From positions 24,415-88,414 of the forward strand of contig JBFLWE010000010.1 in the NCBI GenBank assembly GCA_040758375.1: a DNA stretch of 64,000 bases, read 5' to 3'. This stretch comes from CAMLIZ01 sp040758375 (lineage in GTDB: Bacteria; Pseudomonadota; Gammaproteobacteria; Burkholderiales; Burkholderiaceae_C). This document shows positions 20,824-29,063 of this stretch, one piece after another (position 1 is the stretch's first letter; each line of letters begins with the position of its first letter). The notes under the pieces were generated by a model. That model did no database searches, was not told where the DNA came from, and saw nothing but the letters and a program-made list of their open reading frames with translations. The position numbers were made by a program, and so were the translations under genes.

Positions 20824-21564
20824 ATGGCCGTCAAGGTCCTGATCCTGGAAGACAACCCGGTCGCACGCAGCTTCCTCTGCCGTGTGGTGCGCGAGAGCTT
20901 CAGTGATGCGATTGCGATCACCGAAGCCGGCGACCTGGAGAGCGCCCGCCGCCACGTCAACCTCACCGGGGGCCCGCGCGGCCTGCATGGGGTTGACCCC
21001 TTCAAGCTGATCCTCGTGGACCTCGAGCTGCCCGACGGCAACGGCATGGAGTTGCTCACCGAGCTGGCGCAGTACCCGGCCATCAAGATCGTCACCACGC
21101 TGTATTCCGACGACGACCACCTGTTCCCTGCGCTGCAGCGCGGGGCCGACGGCTACCTGCTGAAGGAAGACCGCTTCGAGGTGCTGGTGGAGGAGCTGCA
21201 GAAGATCGTGCGTGGCCAGCCGCCGCTGTCGCCGGCGATCGCGCGGCGCCTGCTCACGCATTTCCGCACCGGCGCCGGCGGCGAGGGCCAGACGCACGAC
21301 TCGGGCTTCACGCCGCTGCAGGGCGGCTTCCAGGCCAGCCGCCCGGTGCCGATGGAAAAGCCGCTCGACCACGAGCGGCTCACCCCGCGCGAGAGCGAGG
21401 TGCTCACCTACCTGAGCAAGGGCTTCACGATCAAGGAGATCGCCAGCCTGATGGGCATCAAGTGGTTCACCGTCAACGACCACATCAAGTCCATCTACAA
21501 GAAGCTCAACGTGTCCAGCCGCGCCGAGGCCGCCGTACTGGCCAGCAAGCAGGGCCTGGTCTGA
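20824..21564 (+). CDS. NarL/LuxR-type response regulator
   Basis: Two-component response regulator of 246 residues. The receiver domain has acidic pocket ED at 9-10, phospho-acceptor Asp66 in LILVDLELPDGNG, the Thr switch in KIVTTLYSDDD and Lys in GYLLKED. About 18 residues (ARRHVNLTGG to HGVDPFK) enlarge the loop before the phospho-Asp strand, unusual for NarL receivers. After an ~45-residue linker the C-terminal LuxR helix-turn-helix (LTPRESEVLTYLSKGFTIKE, VNDHIKSIYKKLNV) spans about 184-240. It precedes its presumed kinase by 70 nt on the same strand. Confidence 0.92.
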   Translation: MAVKVLILEDNPVARSFLCRVVRESFSDAIAITEAGDLESARRHVNLTGGPRGLHGVDPFKLILVDLELPDGNGMELLTELAQYPAIKIVTTLYSDDDHLFPALQRGADGYLLKEDRFEVLVEELQKIVRGQPPLSPAIARRLLTHFRTGAGGEGQTHDSGFTPLQGGFQASRPVPMEKPLDHERLTPRESEVLTYLSKGFTIKEIASLMGIKWFTVNDHIKSIYKKLNVSSRAEAAVLASKQGLV

Positions 21565-21634
21565 GCGCCGGCGGCTTGAGCCCCCGGCCCTGCTGACGCG
21601 CCGCTCCCGGGTCTGTCACCCCCAGCAGACGCCG

Positions 21635-23899
21635 ATGGCCGCGCACCACCCGAGCACCCCGCCCACCTTCGCGCCCAGCGGTGCCAGCCAGGCGCCCGAC
21701 TCGGTGTTCGACGCCAGCTCGCTGGAGCACATGCTCGGGCAGCGTCTGCAGCCCGCGCGCTGGATCGGATGGCGGCTGCGCCTGCTGCTGGCTGCCGCCT
21801 TGCTCGGCTGCCTGGGCCTGTTCCTGCTGATCCGCACGCTGGCCGACATACCGCATGTCGACGCCGTGTGGCGCGCCACCGCGCAGGCGCACCTGGAGCT
21901 GGTGTCCTCGCGCGACCCGCGCCTGCAGGCGCTCGAGGGCCGCTCGCTGCTGGGCATCGCCGGCGCGGACGGCTCGGTGCTCACCGTGGACGCGCTGGCA
22001 CTGCAGCGCGCGCCGCGTTGGCTGGTCAGCGATGAGCAGCGCGATCGCCATGCCGCGCTGCAGGACCAGCTCGCCAAGCTGTTTGCACAGCGCGAGGTGA
22101 CGCTGTTCTTCCACGATGGCGCCACCGTCTCGGTCCCGCCGCGCCCGCGGGGCGCGGGCGGCCTGGGCACGCTGTTCTGGCTTCTCGGCGCGCTGGCCCT
22201 GCTGCTGTACCTGATCGCCTGGGTGGTGCTGCTGGCACGGCCCTCGCAGCGCAACCTGATCTATGCGCTGATGGCGCTGGCCCAGGCAGGCAACGTGCTG
22301 TTCATCGCCGTGGAGTCGGCTCCGGGGCTCGGCATGCCGGTGGGCTTTGCGCGCGCCGACCTGATGGCGCGCATCGGCTTCGACCTGTTGACCGGTGCCG
22401 CGCTGGTGCACGCCACCGCCATCCATCCGCGCCGCCTGCCGGGCTGGCCTTGGTGGAGTGCGGCGGTGTGGGCATCGGCGCTGGCCATCGCAGGGTTTGC
22501 GCTGGCAGGCCGGCTCCCCCACCTCTGGTGGACCACGCAGGCCGCCACCATCGGCTACGGCATGGCGGCCATCGTGCTGCTGAGCTGGTCGTACCGACTC
22601 GAACCCAACCCGTTTGCGATCGTGCTGCGTCGTTTCGGCTTCGTGGGGCTGGGCACGCTGATCCTGCTGACCCTTGCCGTGGCCGTGGCCGAGCGCCAAC
22701 CGGGCCTGCAGCTCAACATCGCCACGGTGGGCTCGGTCATCTGGTACGTGTTCCTGGCCTCGCTGCTGCTGCTGGTGCCGTTTCTCTCGCGCTCGCAGCA
22801 GGTGATGCGCGAGTTCTCGATGCTGGCAGGCATCAGCACCGTGGCCACGTCGCTCGACCTGTTGTTCGTGGCGGTGTTCTCTCTCGGGCAGTTCGCCTCG
22901 CTCACCTTGTCGCTTTTCCTGTCGCTGGGCCTTTACGCCGGCGCGCGGCAGTGGATCCTGAACCAGATGCTGGGCAACAACATGCTCACCACCGAACGCA
23001 TGTTCGAGCTGCTGTACCGCATCGCGCGCGAGGTCGAGGCACGCCCCCAGCGTGCGGGCGAGCTGCTGTCGCGACTGTTGCGCGAGCTGTTCGAGCCGCT
23101 GGAGGTGATGCGCATCGAACGCCCGCTGCGGCAGGCGCGCGTGGTCGGCGACGGCTCCACGATGCTGGTACCCGTCCCTCCGCTGGCCGACGAGGAAGGC
23201 ACGCCGCAGGGCTCGGTGGTGCTGCGCTTCGCCCACCGCGGCAAGCGCATGTTCACGCACGAGGACGCACGGCTGACCGACCGCATCGTCGAGCAGCTGC
23301 GCCGCGCCGTGGCCTTCGACAAGGCTATCGAACAAGCACGCAGCGAAGAACGTGCCCGCATCGCCCAGGACCTGCACGACGACATCGGCGCCCGCCTGCT
23401 CACGCTGATGTACAAGGCGCCCAACCCGGAGATGGAGGACTACGTCCGCCACACGCTGCAGGACCTGAAGACGCTCACCCGCGGGCTGGCGGCCTCCAGC
23501 CACCCGCTTTCGCATGCGGCCGCCGAGTGGAAGGCCGACATCACGCAGCGACTGGGCGCCGCCCAGTGCGACCTGCGCTGGTCCTTCACGTGTGACCGCG
23601 AGATCGTGCTCACCGTCGTGCAGTGGTCGGCCCTCACCCGCATCCTGCGCGAGCTGGTGAGCAACACCATCTCGCATTCCCAGGCGTCGCAGGTACAGGT
23701 GGACATCGGCCTGGAGCGCGAGGTGTTCACCCTGCGGGTGTGCGACGACGGCGTGGGGCGCGACCCCAGCAGTTGGTCGCACGGGCTCGGCCTGGGCGGC
23801 GTGCGCAAGCGGGTGAAGCTGCTGGGCGGCGAGGTCGAATGGCGCGAGAACCAGCCCCGCGGCATCTGCTGCGCCGTGCGCGTGCGCAAGCTGAGCTGA
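21635..23899 (+). CDS. Membrane sensor histidine kinase (HisKA_3 / HATPase_c)
   Basis: A 754-residue kinase paired with the upstream regulator. One N-terminal membrane segment (about 47-68) is followed by an extracytoplasmic loop of about 105 residues, then roughly eight further hydrophobic segments (about 178-440). A predicted cytoplasmic region of about 90 residues resembles a degenerate GAF. HisKA_3 contains the phospho-His in ERARIAQDLHDDIGARLLTL (near residue 579), and the ATPase domain contains ILRELVSNTISHSQAS (N box) and VCDDGVGRD...GLGLGGVRKR (G boxes). I recognise no named sensor family in the membrane part and cannot name the signal. Confidence 0.88.
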   Translation: MAAHHPSTPPTFAPSGASQAPDSVFDASSLEHMLGQRLQPARWIGWRLRLLLAAALLGCLGLFLLIRTLADIPHVDAVWRATAQAHLELVSSRDPRLQALEGRSLLGIAGADGSVLTVDALALQRAPRWLVSDEQRDRHAALQDQLAKLFAQREVTLFFHDGATVSVPPRPRGAGGLGTLFWLLGALALLLYLIAWVVLLARPSQRNLIYALMALAQAGNVLFIAVESAPGLGMPVGFARADLMARIGFDLLTGAALVHATAIHPRRLPGWPWWSAAVWASALAIAGFALAGRLPHLWWTTQAATIGYGMAAIVLLSWSYRLEPNPFAIVLRRFGFVGLGTLILLTLAVAVAERQPGLQLNIATVGSVIWYVFLASLLLLVPFLSRSQQVMREFSMLAGISTVATSLDLLFVAVFSLGQFASLTLSLFLSLGLYAGARQWILNQMLGNNMLTTERMFELLYRIAREVEARPQRAGELLSRLLRELFEPLEVMRIERPLRQARVVGDGSTMLVPVPPLADEEGTPQGSVVLRFAHRGKRMFTHEDARLTDRIVEQLRRAVAFDKAIEQARSEERARIAQDLHDDIGARLLTLMYKAPNPEMEDYVRHTLQDLKTLTRGLAASSHPLSHAAAEWKADITQRLGAAQCDLRWSFTCDREIVLTVVQWSALTRILRELVSNTISHSQASQVQVDIGLEREVFTLRVCDDGVGRDPSSWSHGLGLGGVRKRVKLLGGEVEWRENQPRGICCAVRVRKLS

Positions 23900-23921
23900 G
23901 CTGAGCCGGGCAACGCACAAA

Positions 23922-23948
23922 GCAAAAACGCGCCCGGGAGGGCGCGTT
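23922..23948 (-). terminator. Rho-independent terminator after tRNA-His
   Basis: Minus-strand 9-bp stem AACGCGCCC/GGGCGCGTT with a 4-nt loop, ending in five T, 16 nt after the tRNA 3' end. On the plus strand the same hairpin has a poor T run but may also help end the kinase transcript. Confidence 0.8.
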
Positions 23949-23963
23949 CGTCATGGTGTTCGG

Positions 23964-24040
23964 TGGGGTGGCTGATGGGACTCGAACCCACGACAACCAG
24001 AATCACAATCTGGGACTCTACCAACTGAGCTACAGCCACC
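23964..24040 (-). tRNA. tRNA-His (anticodon GTG)
   Basis: The minus strand folds as a full cloverleaf: acceptor GGTGGCTG paired with CAGCCACC including the His-specific extra G(-1) opposite C73, D-arm AGCTCAGTTGGTAGAG, anticodon loop ATTGTGATT with GTG, T-arm GTGGGTTCGAGTCCC, and an encoded CCA end. It is 77 nt, very close to E. coli hisR. Confidence 0.98.
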
Positions 24041-24057
24041 ACCGTTGGAAGCCGGCC

Positions 24058-24085
24058 ATTATAGCCAGTTCCAGCCGCATTTGAG
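24058..24085 (-). promoter_or_regulatory. Promoter of tRNA-His
   Basis: Minus strand TATAAT (24058-24063) with a 16-nt spacer to CTCAAA (24080-24085), 17 nt before the mature tRNA 5' end. The GC-rich stretch after the -10 box resembles a stringent discriminator. Confidence 0.7.
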
Positions 24086-24155
24086 TGTGAGGCATGCCTG
24101 ACACGCACGACGATTGCCCGGGAAGGACAAGCACCGTCCTACGAAGGAGTCTGCG

Positions 24156-24218
24156 ATGACCTGTCCGCTCGTGCACCCGGCGTTGCACCCGGAGGAGGGC
24201 CCACGATGGGGCAACTGA
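24156..24218 (+). CDS. Tiny ORF (20 aa), possible leader peptide overlapping the next start
   Basis: A 20-codon frame starting MTCPLVHPALHPEEG, with AAGGAG eight bases before its ATG. Its TGA shares bases with the ATG at 24218 (TGATG) of the following small frame, the geometry of translational coupling. It has three His-Pro or His-containing positions and no recognisable relative. It could be a chance frame; the strong Shine-Dalgarno and coupled stop are the only support. Confidence 0.35.
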   Translation: MTCPLVHPALHPEEGPRWGN

Positions 24219-24400
24219 TGCCTTCCCTGCCGCGCACACCGTGGATCAACCTGTGCGCCCTTCAGCTGATCCGCCTGAGGCCCGACGTCCCGCCCGAGAC
24301 CCTGATGTTCGTCGCCACGCTGTTGTGGAACGAGTCACCCGAGCTGCCGCCGCAGGAAGCCGCGCTGCAGGAAGCGCGCGAGTGGGCGGGCGTGCACTGA
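24206..24400 (+). CDS. Small hypothetical protein (60-64 aa)
   Basis: A short protein beginning MGQLMPSLPRTPWINLCALQ, with two candidate starts: ATG 24206 (GGAGGAGG ten bases upstream) and ATG 24218 (coupled to the stop of the preceding tiny frame). The remainder has alternating helix-forming stretches (LIRLRPDVPPETLMFVATLL and a Glu/Ala-rich tail). The general pattern (aromatic-rich start, LIRLRP-like repeat, acidic alanine-rich end) recalls small unassigned Comamonadaceae proteins, but I cannot name a family. It ends 14 nt before the ppiD stop on the opposite strand. Confidence 0.55.
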   Translation: MGQLMPSLPRTPWINLCALQLIRLRPDVPPETLMFVATLLWNESPELPPQEAALQEAREWAGVH

Positions 24401-24414
24401 CCCCGCCCAGGCTC

Positions 24415-26346
24415 CTAGCGCGCGGCGGCGCCGTCCGCTGCCGGCGCGGCATTGGCCGTCTGCACCTTCACCTCCGCCTTGTAGCGGCGCTTGAGCGCCT
24501 CGAGATACGCCTCGCTTTCCGCGTTGGCCCAGGCCTGCGCGTAGCGCGGCTGCAAGCCTTTCATTTCTTCGGAGGCGGGATCGGGCGCTTCGACCTTCGT
24601 GAGGCGCACGACGGCGTATCCCTGGTCCCCCAGGTCCACCCCCAGCAGCGCCGGCAACTTGGCTGCGTCGGCCTTCAACGCCGCCTCGACCACCTGCCGC
24701 GGCACGTTGTCGGCCCTGGCCCGGGACACCACCACCGGCGCACCGAGAGCCGACGCATCGCCGCCCTGCCTGAGCTGGGCAAGCCGGGCCTCGCCATCCT
24801 TGCGCGCCAACGCCGCCGCCTGCTCGGCCGCGACGCGCTCGCGCACCTGGTCCTTCACCTGCGCCAGCGGGCGCGTGTGGGCCGGCGTGTGCTGCACCAC
24901 CCGGCCCGAGGCCAGCTGGTTCGGCCCCACTTCGACCGCCTCGGTGTTGCGCTTGTTGCGCACCGCCTCGGCGCTGAAGACCGCCTCGATGAACTTGGCT
25001 GAGGACAGCGGGCCGTTGCCCGGTGGCAGCGTCGCGTGCTGGACGGTGGCGGTCTTCTTTTCCAGCTTGAGCTTGTCGATCACCGGCTGAAGGCTGTCGG
25101 GCTGCTCGTAGACCGTGTTGCTGAACTGCTCGGCGGCCTCGGCATATTTGCGCTGCGCCAGTTGCTTCTTCACGTCGTCTTCGATGCTGGCGCGCACCGC
25201 TTCGAAAGGCTTGACCTCGCCGCCGCGCACCTCGATCAGCTTGATGACGTGGTAGCCGAAGTCGCTCTCCACCACGTTGCTGATCTCGCCCGGCTTGAGC
25301 GCAAAGGCGGCGTCGGAGAAGGGCTTGACCATCGCCTCGCGGCCGAAGAAGCCGAGGTCGCCCCCCTGCTCCCTGGAGCCCGGGTCTTCGGAGTGCTTCT
25401 TCGCAAGTTCGGCGAAGGCGCCGGGGTTCTTGCGCACCTCGGCCAGCAGCTCCTCGGCACGCGCCTTGGCCTTGGTTCGCTCGGCCGCCGGCGCGTCCTT
25501 CTCGGCCTTGACGAGGATGTGGGCGGCGTGGCGCTCCTCTGGCGTGCCGTAGCGCGACTTGTTCTGTTCGTAGTACTCGCGCAGGTCTTTCTCGGGCACG
25601 GTGATGCCTTTCATCAGCGTGTCGAGGTCGAGCACCACGTACTCGATCGACGCCTGCTCGGGCGCGCGGAACTGCGCTTCGTGCGCCTTGTAGTAGGCCT
25701 CGATCTCCGCGTCGGTGGGGTTCACCTTCGAAAGGTAGTCCTTGGTGTCGAAGCGCTGAAGCTGGATCTCGCGCTTTTGCAGCAGCGCATCGAGCGCCGC
25801 CTTGGACACGCTGCCGGGCGCGACCACGGTGTCGCTGATGCCGCCCAGCACCTGGCGCAACGCGAGGTCCTGCCGCAGCCGGGCCTCGAAGATCGCGGGC
25901 GTCATGCCCTGCGCGGAGAGCAGCTGCTCGTACCGGGCCTTGTCGAACTTGCCGTCCGGCCCGCGCAACTGGGCCAGTTCGGGCATCGTCAGCAGCGCCT
26001 GGGCCAGGCGGTCGTCGCTGGGCTGCAGGTGCAGCTTCTCTGCGGCGGAGAACAACACCCGCTCGCGCACCAGCTGCTCCAGCGTCTGCTGTTTCATCTC
26101 GGGCGTATCGAACAGCTTCACGTCGATGCCGGGCATCTGCGCGCGCACGCGCTCGATCTGCCGCTGGTGCGCCGCATCCCACTCGGCCTGGGTGATCGCC
26201 TGGCCGTCGACCTTGGCGACCGGCGCGTTGCCGGCTTCCATGTAGCTGTTGTAGCCCTGCACACCGAACAAGACGAACGACGGGAAGATCAGCAGTGCAA
26301 GGATGAGCTGCAACAGCCGGGTGTGCGTGCGAACGAATTCGAACAT
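24415..26346 (-). CDS. ppiD: Periplasmic folding chaperone PpiD (SurA_N / parvulin-type peptidyl-prolyl isomerase)
   Basis: Inner-membrane-anchored chaperone near the Sec translocon that assists newly exported outer-membrane proteins. At 643 residues it matches PpiD length. A single N-terminal anchor (about 12-32, LLQLILALLIFPSFVLFGVQ) is followed by a SurA_N-like region with QITQAEWDAA... motifs. A parvulin domain begins at ERHAAHILVKAEKDAP and ends QGGDLGFFGREAMV...FGYHVIKLIE (about 265-375). The C-terminal region has further parvulin-like segments without the full signature. ATG at 26346. The adjacent tRNA-Val and HU gene match the usual hupB-tRNA-ppiD neighbourhood of Burkholderiales. Confidence 0.93.
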   Translation of the reverse strand: MFEFVRTHTRLLQLILALLIFPSFVLFGVQGYNSYMEAGNAPVAKVDGQAITQAEWDAAHQRQIERVRAQMPGIDVKLFDTPEMKQQTLEQLVRERVLFSAAEKLHLQPSDDRLAQALLTMPELAQLRGPDGKFDKARYEQLLSAQGMTPAIFEARLRQDLALRQVLGGISDTVVAPGSVSKAALDALLQKREIQLQRFDTKDYLSKVNPTDAEIEAYYKAHEAQFRAPEQASIEYVVLDLDTLMKGITVPEKDLREYYEQNKSRYGTPEERHAAHILVKAEKDAPAAERTKAKARAEELLAEVRKNPGAFAELAKKHSEDPGSREQGGDLGFFGREAMVKPFSDAAFALKPGEISNVVESDFGYHVIKLIEVRGGEVKPFEAVRASIEDDVKKQLAQRKYAEAAEQFSNTVYEQPDSLQPVIDKLKLEKKTATVQHATLPPGNGPLSSAKFIEAVFSAEAVRNKRNTEAVEVGPNQLASGRVVQHTPAHTRPLAQVKDQVRERVAAEQAAALARKDGEARLAQLRQGGDASALGAPVVVSRARADNVPRQVVEAALKADAAKLPALLGVDLGDQGYAVVRLTKVEAPDPASEEMKGLQPRYAQAWANAESEAYLEALKRRYKAEVKVQTANAAPAADGAAAR

Positions 26347-26367
26347 TGAGTGGAGCCCTCAGATGCG

Positions 26368-26395
26368 TCAAGGGCGAACCGCGGTTCGCCCTTGA
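26368..26395. repeat. Perfect 28-nt palindrome between tRNA-Val and ppiD
   Basis: Fourteen bases TCAAGGGCGAACCG are followed directly by their exact reverse complement. It lies 22 nt before the ppiD start and 50 nt after the tRNA-Val end on the minus strand. In RNA it would be a long hairpin; there is no T run, so it is not a standard terminator. It may be a processing site, a 5'-UTR structure or a protein-binding site. Confidence 0.85.
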
Positions 26396-26445
26396 GGAGT
26401 TTGGCCCGGGATTCTAGCCATGGCGCCGGGTACGCCTGCAACGGG

Positions 26446-26521
26446 TGGTGGGTGCTGACGGGTTCGAACCGCCGACCTACGCCTTGTAAGGGCGCCGCTC
26501 TACCAGCTGAGCTAAGCACCC
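26446..26521 (-). tRNA. tRNA-Val (anticodon TAC)
   Basis: Minus-strand cloverleaf: acceptor GGGTGCT with AGCACCC, D-arm TAGCTCAGCTGGTAGAG, anticodon stem-loop CGCCCTTACAAGGCG with TAC, T-arm TCGGCGGTTCGAACCCGTC, then A and an encoded CCA. It is 76 nt. It follows the HU gene by 37 nt on the same strand and may be processed from that transcript, since I see no separate promoter. Confidence 0.98.
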
Positions 26522-26558
26522 GTGTCGCGCAAGCGAAGCCGCCGGGTGGACCGACCGC

Positions 26559-26831
26559 TTACTTCAGCGCGTCTTTCAGCGCCTTGCCGGCGCGGAACTT
26601 GGGAACCTTGGCGGCCTTGATCTTGATCGTGTCGCCAGTGCGCGGATTGCGGCCACTGCGCGCGGCGCGCTTGGTGACCGAGAAGGTGCCGAAACCGACC
26701 AGCGACACCGAGTTGCCCTTCTTCAGCGTCGCCTTCACACCGCCGATCAGGGCTTCGAGGGCGCGCCCGGCGGCGGCCTTGGAGATATCAGCCTGGTTGG
26801 CAATGTGTTCAATCAGCTCAGTCTTGTTCAC
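26559..26831 (-). CDS. hupB: Nucleoid-associated protein HU
   Basis: Small histone-like DNA-bending protein of 90 residues. It starts at GTG 26831 (VNKTELIEHIANQADISKAA) with an AGGGGG Shine-Dalgarno eight bases upstream. The beta-arm signature GFGTFSVTKRAARSGRNPRT and the C-terminal KVPKFRAGKALKDALK are complete. An upstream extension to 26930 runs through the promoter and is not coding. A near-consensus sigma-70 promoter lies 85-113 nt upstream. Confidence 0.97.
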   Translation of the reverse strand: MNKTELIEHIANQADISKAAAGRALEALIGGVKATLKKGNSVSLVGFGTFSVTKRAARSGRNPRTGDTIKIKAAKVPKFRAGKALKDALK

Positions 26832-26915
26832 GAAGGTACCCCCTCTCAAGGTCTCGACGAAGTGTTCGGTGGTGGGCTGCCGGAGGCTGCGGCTGCGGGC
26901 ATTCAGGGCCGGTCG

Positions 26916-26944
26916 ATTACAGCCACGCACTCGGGCAGTGTCAA
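26916..26944 (-). promoter_or_regulatory. Sigma-70 promoter of the HU gene
   Basis: Minus strand TTGACA (26939-26944), a 17-nt spacer and TGTAAT (26916-26921). This is a near-consensus promoter, fitting an abundant protein. Confidence 0.8.
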
Positions 26945-27071
26945 GCGCGGGAGCTGATTCTATGCGTTTTCCCCCGCTGCTTAGGGGCGCAAAACTGCAC
27001 GCGTTACCTCGCTTGACAGCCGGCGCGCAGTGCCTCTTGCGCGCGGTCAGGCGCAGACGTTTCGAAAGGCT

Positions 27072-27974
27072 TCAGCGGCGTGGCGCGGGCTCGCGCACTA
27101 CCAGGGCCACGCCCACGGCAGTGAGCGCCAGGCCCGCGAGCACCAGCGCCGACAGCGACTCGCCGAACAGCCACCAGCCTTGCAACGCCGTGCACGGAGG
27201 CACCAGGTACAACAGGCTCGTGACCCGGGTCGCCGCGCCACGCTGGATGAGGATGAACAGCAGCGAGCTGCCGCCGAGCGTGAGGCCGAGCACCGACCAC
27301 GTCAGCGCGCCGATCAGTTCCGGGTGCCAGCGCATGGGCTCCTGCTCCAGCAGCGCGAAAGGTGCACTGACCGCCAAGGCCGCGACAAGCTGGATGAAGG
27401 TGGCCGTGCGCACGTCGTTGCTGCGCACGTGCCGCTTCTGGTAGAGCGTGCCCACCGTGATGGCCATCAGTGCAAAGACCGCCAGCGACACGTTGAGCGG
27501 ATTGATTTCGCCCACGCCGAGCTTGCGCCACACCACCAGCAGCAAACCGGCAAAGCCCAGCATCAGGCCCGCCCACTGTCGCGGGCGCACACGATGCTCT
27601 GCCCCGGTACCCGCCACCCACAAGGCGGTGAGCACCGGCTGCAGCCCGACGATCAGCGCGACCGTGCCGGCGCCCAGACCGGCCTTCACCGCCGCCCACA
27701 CGCCACCCAGGTAGCCGGCGTGGATGAGCATGCCGGTCACCGCGAGGTGCAGCCACTGGCCCCGGTCTTGCGGCCAGGCCGGCCGGCTCCACGCGATCCA
27801 TGCGGCAAACACCAGTATGGACAGCGCATAGCGCACCGACAGGAAGCTCAGCGGCGGCGCATGCGGCATGCCATAGCGCGCGACCACGAAGCCGGTGCTC
27901 CAGATGAGCACGAACACCGCCGGCATGGCACGCACATAGCCCGACGCGGCCGAAGGCCCGAGCGCTTGGGCCAC
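27072..27974 (-). CDS. DMT-superfamily (EamA) transporter
   Basis: A 300-residue exporter-type membrane protein with ten hydrophobic segments in two EamA halves (about 20-145, including FVLIWSTGFVVARYGMPHAP, and 160-295). The start is taken at GTG 27974, which shares its first base with the pgsA TAG stop (TAGTG), implying translation coupled to pgsA; a Met 17 codons further in (AMPAVFVLIW) is an alternative. Substrate unknown. It is not closely similar to the EamA protein at 12.1 kb: the motifs differ throughout. Confidence 0.85.
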   Translation of the reverse strand: MAQALGPSAASGYVRAMPAVFVLIWSTGFVVARYGMPHAPPLSFLSVRYALSILVFAAWIAWSRPAWPQDRGQWLHLAVTGMLIHAGYLGGVWAAVKAGLGAGTVALIVGLQPVLTALWVAGTGAEHRVRPRQWAGLMLGFAGLLLVVWRKLGVGEINPLNVSLAVFALMAITVGTLYQKRHVRSNDVRTATFIQLVAALAVSAPFALLEQEPMRWHPELIGALTWSVLGLTLGGSSLLFILIQRGAATRVTSLLYLVPPCTALQGWWLFGESLSALVLAGLALTAVGVALVVREPAPRR

Positions 27975-28549
27975 TACCTTGCCTTGGCCCGGATCTCGGG
28001 CAGCGCCTTCTGCAGGTAGTACACCATCGACCAGATGGTGAGCACGGCCGCGATGTAGATCAGCACCGTGCCCCACAGCTGAGTGTCGATCACGCCGAAC
28101 AGCCTGCCGTGGTACAGCAGGAACGGCAGCGCGACCATCTGCACCGTGGTCTTCACCTTGCCCAGCATGTGCACCGCCACGCTGCGCGAGGCGCCGATCT
28201 GCGCCATCCACTCGCGCAGCGCCGAGATCGCGATCTCGCGGCCGATGATCACCAGCGCGACCAGCGCATCCACGCGCTGCAGGTGCACCAGCACCAGCAG
28301 GGTGGAACAGACCAGGAACTTGTCGGCCACCGGGTCGAGAAAGGCGCCGAAGGCGGAGGTCTGGTTCAGGCGCCGCGCCAGGTAGCCGTCGAGCCAGTCG
28401 GTCAGCGCGAACACCACGAACAGCACCGTCGCGATCAGGTTGCGCATGCCGGCGGGCATCATGTGTTCCGGCAGGTCGAACACGCCGACGATCAGCGGAA
28501 TGCAGACGATGCGTGCCCAGGTGAGCAGGGTCGGGACGGTGAAGAACAT
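27974..28549 (-). CDS. pgsA: CDP-diacylglycerol-glycerol-3-phosphate 3-phosphatidyltransferase
   Basis: Makes phosphatidylglycerophosphate, the committed step to phosphatidylglycerol and cardiolipin, in the inner membrane. The 191 residues include the CDP-alcohol phosphotransferase signature DWLDGYLARRLNQTSAFGAFLDPVADK (DG-x2-AR-x8-G-x3-D-x3-D, residues about 51-77) and four to five hydrophobic segments. Full length. It is followed without a gap by the EamA gene. uvrC and the small lipoprotein gene lie upstream on the same strand; uvrC-pgsA proximity is common in proteobacteria. Confidence 0.95.
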   Translation of the reverse strand: MFFTVPTLLTWARIVCIPLIVGVFDLPEHMMPAGMRNLIATVLFVVFALTDWLDGYLARRLNQTSAFGAFLDPVADKFLVCSTLLVLVHLQRVDALVALVIIGREIAISALREWMAQIGASRSVAVHMLGKVKTTVQMVALPFLLYHGRLFGVIDTQLWGTVLIYIAAVLTIWSMVYYLQKALPEIRAKAR

Positions 28550-28569
28550 CGCGCGATTATGCGGGGGGC

Positions 28570-29022
28570 CTATTCATCCAGGGTGCGCGGCTTGAACCGC
28601 CGCGCGTCGTCGAACAGGAACACCTCGGCAAACTTCCACGGTTTCTTCAGGTGGCGCATGTCGCCGAACGGCGCCGCGCGCCGCACCGCGTCGATCGCGA
28701 TCTGCGTGGTGTCCTGGGCCTGCCGCGGATGGCGCAACACCTCGATGCGGCGCACGCCGCCGTCGCTGTCGAGCTCGATCTCCAGGACCGGAATCGCGAG
28801 CAGCGGGTCGGGCGGCGGCCCGGTGTAGCTGAGCCCGGGATTGGCGGCCACGATGCGCTGCGCCGCCTGGCGCTTGAACTCGTCCCACGTGCGGGCTGCC
28901 TGCGGCGAGGGCAGCGTCGGCGCGGCAACGGCTTTGCCGCTTGCGTCCGGCGGCAGCGGCGGCGGCGGCGCCGAGGCACAACCGGCCAACAACGCAGCGA
29001 GCGCCGCAAGCCCAGCAAACAC
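28570..29022 (-). CDS. Small TonB-C-terminal-like lipoprotein with disturbed 5' end
   Basis: After a signal sequence FAGLAALAALLAGC (lipobox LAGC) and a Pro-rich linker, the C-terminal part (VLEIELDSDGGVRRIEVLRH, AIDAVRRAAPFGDM) resembles a TonB C-terminal or energy-transducer fold. No TonB activity is claimed: there is no membrane anchor and the span is short. The only usable internal start is GTG 29022, giving 150 residues but a signal peptide with no basic residue. The frame is open much further upstream, through an 87-bp tandem repeat and into uvrC. The original start and basic n-region were probably lost or replaced when the repeat arrived. Confidence 0.6.
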   Translation of the reverse strand: MFAGLAALAALLAGCASAPPPPLPPDASGKAVAAPTLPSPQAARTWDEFKRQAAQRIVAANPGLSYTGPPPDPLLAIPVLEIELDSDGGVRRIEVLRHPRQAQDTTQIAIDAVRRAAPFGDMRHLKKPWKFAEVFLFDDARRFKPRTLDE

Positions 29023-29063
29023 CGCGGATGCCGCTTTGCCGGTCCGCTGGTGTTGCCCCCTTG

